Positions 7,536 through 9,000 of a stretch of DNA of 9,000 nt are shown here, piece after piece; within the stretch, counting starts at the first letter, position 1; each line of letters opens with the position of its first letter. The translations under genes and the position numbers were made by a program. The stretch spans positions 1 to 9,000 of the forward strand of contig DAWU01000033.1 in NCBI GenBank assembly GCA_002506105.1. Reading direction: 5' to 3'. The stretch is from Methanolinea sp. UBA275. Lineage in GTDB: Archaea; Halobacteriota; Methanomicrobia; Methanomicrobiales; Methanospirillaceae. The notes beneath the pieces are model-generated. The model was given only the letters and a program-made list of their open reading frames with translations. It was not told the origin of the DNA and did not search any database.

Positions 7536-7539
7536 CGGG

Positions 7540-8433
7540 TTGATCGCGAACAAATATCTCAAACGAATCAGGGCAGCTCCCGGGAAGAAGATCAGGCTCG
7601 GTGATTTTTCCACTGACTGGGCGCAGGAGAGGGATCTAAAAGACGCGGAAAAGGAGGCATTCAAGGAAAAAGCCCTGAAGATCCTTGATGAGAACCGTGC
7701 GGCGCTCGCTTCTGCGCAGGAACTCCTGTGGGCCAGCAACGTCTATTCGATCCTGATCATCCTCCAGGGGATGGATACGGCCGGAAAAGATGGGACCATC
7801 AAGCATGTCCTTTCCGGGGTGAATCCCCAGGGATGCAAGGTGCACAGCTTCAAAGTGCCGACCGAGGAAGAGCTTGATCACACATTCCTCTGGAGATTCT
7901 GGAGGGCACTCCCGAATCGTGGGGAGATAGGGATCTTCAACCGTTCCTACTACGAGGACGTTCTTGTCGTGAAAGTCCACCCGGAACGGCTCAGGAACCT
8001 TCCTCCCGGGAAGATAGGGAAAAAATTCTGGAATGCCAGGTATGAGGATATCAATAGCTTTGAGCAGCATCTTACCAGGAATGGGACGATCATCCTCAAG
8101 TTCTTCCTCCATATCTCACGAGAGGAGCAGAAGAAGCGCCTCCTTGACCGGCTGAAAGATGATGATAAATACTGGAAATTTTCACTGACAGATATCGCGG
8201 AACGCCAATTCTGGAATGATTACCAGGCTGTGTATGAAGATGCGATCAACGCCACGAGCACTGATATTGCCCCGTGGTACGTTATCCCGGCCGATCACAA
8301 ATGGGTAGCCCGGACTCTGATTGCAGATATCATCACCACAAAAATCAGGTCTCTGGACTTACAATATCCGCAGGTCACGGATGAGATCCTTGCGAAATAC
8401 AGGGAAGCGGGCAGGCAGATGGAAGAGGACTGA
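7540..8433 (+). CDS. ppk2: Polyphosphate kinase 2, class III type
   Basis: This cytosolic enzyme of about 297 residues should transfer phosphate from inorganic polyphosphate to AMP and ADP, regenerating ADP and ATP. Seen in the sequence (numbered from the TTG): a helical N-terminus; Walker A GMDTAGKDGT (77-86); GVNPQG (93-98); the Walker B region FNRSYYEDVLVV (133-144); the lid helix with KKRLLDRL (198-205); and WYVIPADHKW (246-255). The combination of GTIKHV, GVNPQG and NRSYYEDVLVV is typical of class III PPK2; class I enzymes have a DRSWYNR motif instead. The TTG at 7540 is preceded by GGAGG with 6 bases spacing. The ATG at 7477 would add 21 residues that look non-conserved. The gene is divergent from arcC and 17 bases upstream of a strong ribosome binding site and the next small gene, so those two are probably co-transcribed. 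Substrate preference (AMP, ADP or other nucleotides) cannot be read from sequence. Confidence 0.93.
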   Translation: MIANKYLKRIRAAPGKKIRLGDFSTDWAQERDLKDAEKEAFKEKALKILDENRAALASAQELLWASNVYSILIILQGMDTAGKDGTIKHVLSGVNPQGCKVHSFKVPTEEELDHTFLWRFWRALPNRGEIGIFNRSYYEDVLVVKVHPERLRNLPPGKIGKKFWNARYEDINSFEQHLTRNGTIILKFFLHISREEQKKRLLDRLKDDDKYWKFSLTDIAERQFWNDYQAVYEDAINATSTDIAPWYVIPADHKWVARTLIADIITTKIRSLDLQYPQVTDEILAKYREAGRQMEED

Positions 8434-8438
8434 CGGAT

Positions 8439-8447
8439 TGAGGTGAT
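8439..8447 (+). promoter_or_regulatory. Strong ribosome binding site without a canonical start codon
   Basis: TGAGGTGAT, followed by C, is nearly complementary to an archaeal 16S 3' end (site AGGAGGTGATC). Seven bases after GAGG, in frame with the small gene downstream, stands ACG (8451), not ATG, GTG or TTG. The first canonical in-frame start, TTG at 8502, is 58 bases beyond the GAGG core and has no site of its own. Confidence 0.5.
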
Positions 8448-8501
8448 CTCACGTCGCAGGTATCAACACTCCTCAAAGAACACCCGGTCAAGTCGCGAGT
8501 A

Positions 8502-8858
8502 TTGAAGAGAGCCGCCGGGCTGAGATGCGAGCATTGCTCACATGAGTTCCCGATCACCAGGCTTACAATCCACTTTATTCATGTTGAGGCAGATGAAGGA
8601 AGCGATTATTCTGACCCTGAAGATCATCTCCTTGTATTGTGTCTGGATTGTTCCCGGTCTTTCCTGTCGAATCCCGAAAATAGTGCGATGTTGAAGGAAC
8701 TGATCAGGTATCGCAGGGACGATGTGAAATTCGCGATGCATCGCACTCTCTGTTCACCAACCCGAACCTACAACCCACCCGGAGAGTTCGACCCGGAGGT
8801 CGTGTTCAGGGAAATGATCGAGAGCGGATCTCTCGACCTCTGCCTCAATGGCGGGTGA
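8502..8858 (+). CDS. Small zinc-binding treble-clef / degenerate HNH-like protein
   Basis: The product is 118 residues from the TTG at 8502, or 135 if translation starts at ACG 8451. It contains CEHC (9-12) and CLDC (47-50), a probable zinc site, around a segment that follows the HNH layout: KRAAGLRCEHC, then LTIHFIHV, an acidic loop, DPEDHLLVLCLDC. Compared with HNH nucleases (hydrophobic-H-H-I, N-L, C-x-x-C-H), the general-base histidine position is F, the middle asparagine is H and the final histidine is S. A nuclease fold that has lost catalysis, or a zinc-finger protein, is therefore more likely than an active nuclease. The C-terminal half is basic and then acidic, without recognised domains. 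The coding frame stays open upstream to 8442, and the extension (LLKEHPVKSRVLKRAAGLRC) reads like native helix, so the annotated start is a minimum. It is probably co-transcribed with ppk2; its function is not known. Confidence 0.7.
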   Translation: MKRAAGLRCEHCSHEFPITRLTIHFIHVEADEGSDYSDPEDHLLVLCLDCSRSFLSNPENSAMLKELIRYRRDDVKFAMHRTLCSPTRTYNPPGEFDPEVVFREMIESGSLDLCLNGG

Positions 8859-8892
8859 TACCCGGTGCAGCTCTCCTGACACGATTCCCGGT

Positions 8893-8920
8893 AAAAAAAG
8901 AGAATTCTTCTTTCTCTTTC
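8893..8920. terminator. A/T-rich hairpin, candidate bidirectional terminator
   Basis: AAAGAGAA (8897-8904) pairs perfectly with TTCTCTTT (8912-8919) around a TTCTTCT loop. On the plus strand the stretch is pyrimidine-rich, 39 bases after the stop of the small gene. On the minus strand the stem is followed by a run of seven Ts. It could end the ppk2 transcript and also a gene entering from the right. Confidence 0.5.
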
Positions 8921-8933
8921 ATGGCACTGGTTT

Positions 8934-9000
8934 CCTTCTTGAGGATGCGAAGCCAGCTGAATGAGCAGCTACCATTCTACCTGACTTCGCCAGAAGAAGG
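8934..9000. repeat. Nested inverted repeat cut by the window edge
   Basis: CCTTCTT (8934-8940) pairs with AAGAAGG (8994-9000) and GCGAAG (8947-8952) with CTTCGC (8985-8990), separated by 6- and 3-base internal loops. Between them AGCTG (8955-8959) pairs with CAGCT (8966-8970). The pairing may go on beyond base 9000. It could be a structured RNA, a terminal repeat or a fold within a gene entering from the right; a minus-strand frame open from the edge ends at TGA 8919-8921. Confidence 0.4.

Noticed and set aside
1..9000. tRNA, rRNA, CRISPR array or transposase
   Set aside because: Reading both strands showed no tRNA-like cloverleaf, no regularly spaced direct repeats and no transposase or integrase motif in any supported gene.

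Overview
The window looks like chromosomal DNA of a methanogenic archaeon, most probably of the order Methanomicrobiales. This is inferred from gene content and style: a long HTH plus multi-PAS sensor without a kinase, a PEGA-repeat surface protein with a GTG start, AGGAGG/GAGGTGAT ribosome binding sites matching an archaeal 16S 3' end, and TATA-box-like promoters. No 16S gene or methanogenesis marker is present, so the assignment stays an inference.

Layout. Bases 119-2794 (+) encode an 891-residue sensor: an N-terminal winged-helix DNA-binding domain followed by PAS, PAS, a GAF-like region, PAS, PAS, PAS. It converges on a minus-strand gene (2858-4159) for a secreted, membrane-anchored protein with five PEGA repeats; that gene's Shine-Dalgarno lies inside a 29-base inverted repeat abutting its GTG start. 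Further right, still on the minus strand, lie a YkgJ-type cysteine-cluster protein (4273-5037), arginine deiminase arcA (5113-6375) and carbamate kinase arcC (6396-7316). arcC and arcA are 20 bases apart and form an operon. A weak hairpin plus T-run separates arcA from the cysteine-cluster gene. Divergent from arcC is a class III polyphosphate kinase 2 (7540-8433, +), followed by a small treble-clef/HNH-like protein (8502-8858, or from about 8451). The right end holds an A/T-rich hairpin and then an inverted repeat that runs into the window edge. No stretch longer than 300 bases lacks a gene.

How it fits together. ArcA and ArcC are the first and last steps of the arginine deiminase pathway, which makes ATP from arginine through carbamoyl phosphate; the middle enzyme (ornithine carbamoyltransferase) and the arginine/ornithine antiporter are not in the window. 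The divergent PPK2 should move phosphate from polyphosphate to AMP/ADP. Two ATP sources independent of methanogenesis therefore face each other across one 223-base intergenic region containing a nearly symmetric TATA element and a 7-bp inverted repeat. Joint control is a reasonable but unproven reading.

Nothing here is clearly a new defence or mobile system. The most useful leads are the inverted repeat over the PEGA ribosome binding site, the arc/ppk2 pairing, the degenerate HNH-like protein with a possible ACG start, and the structured element cut off at the right edge.
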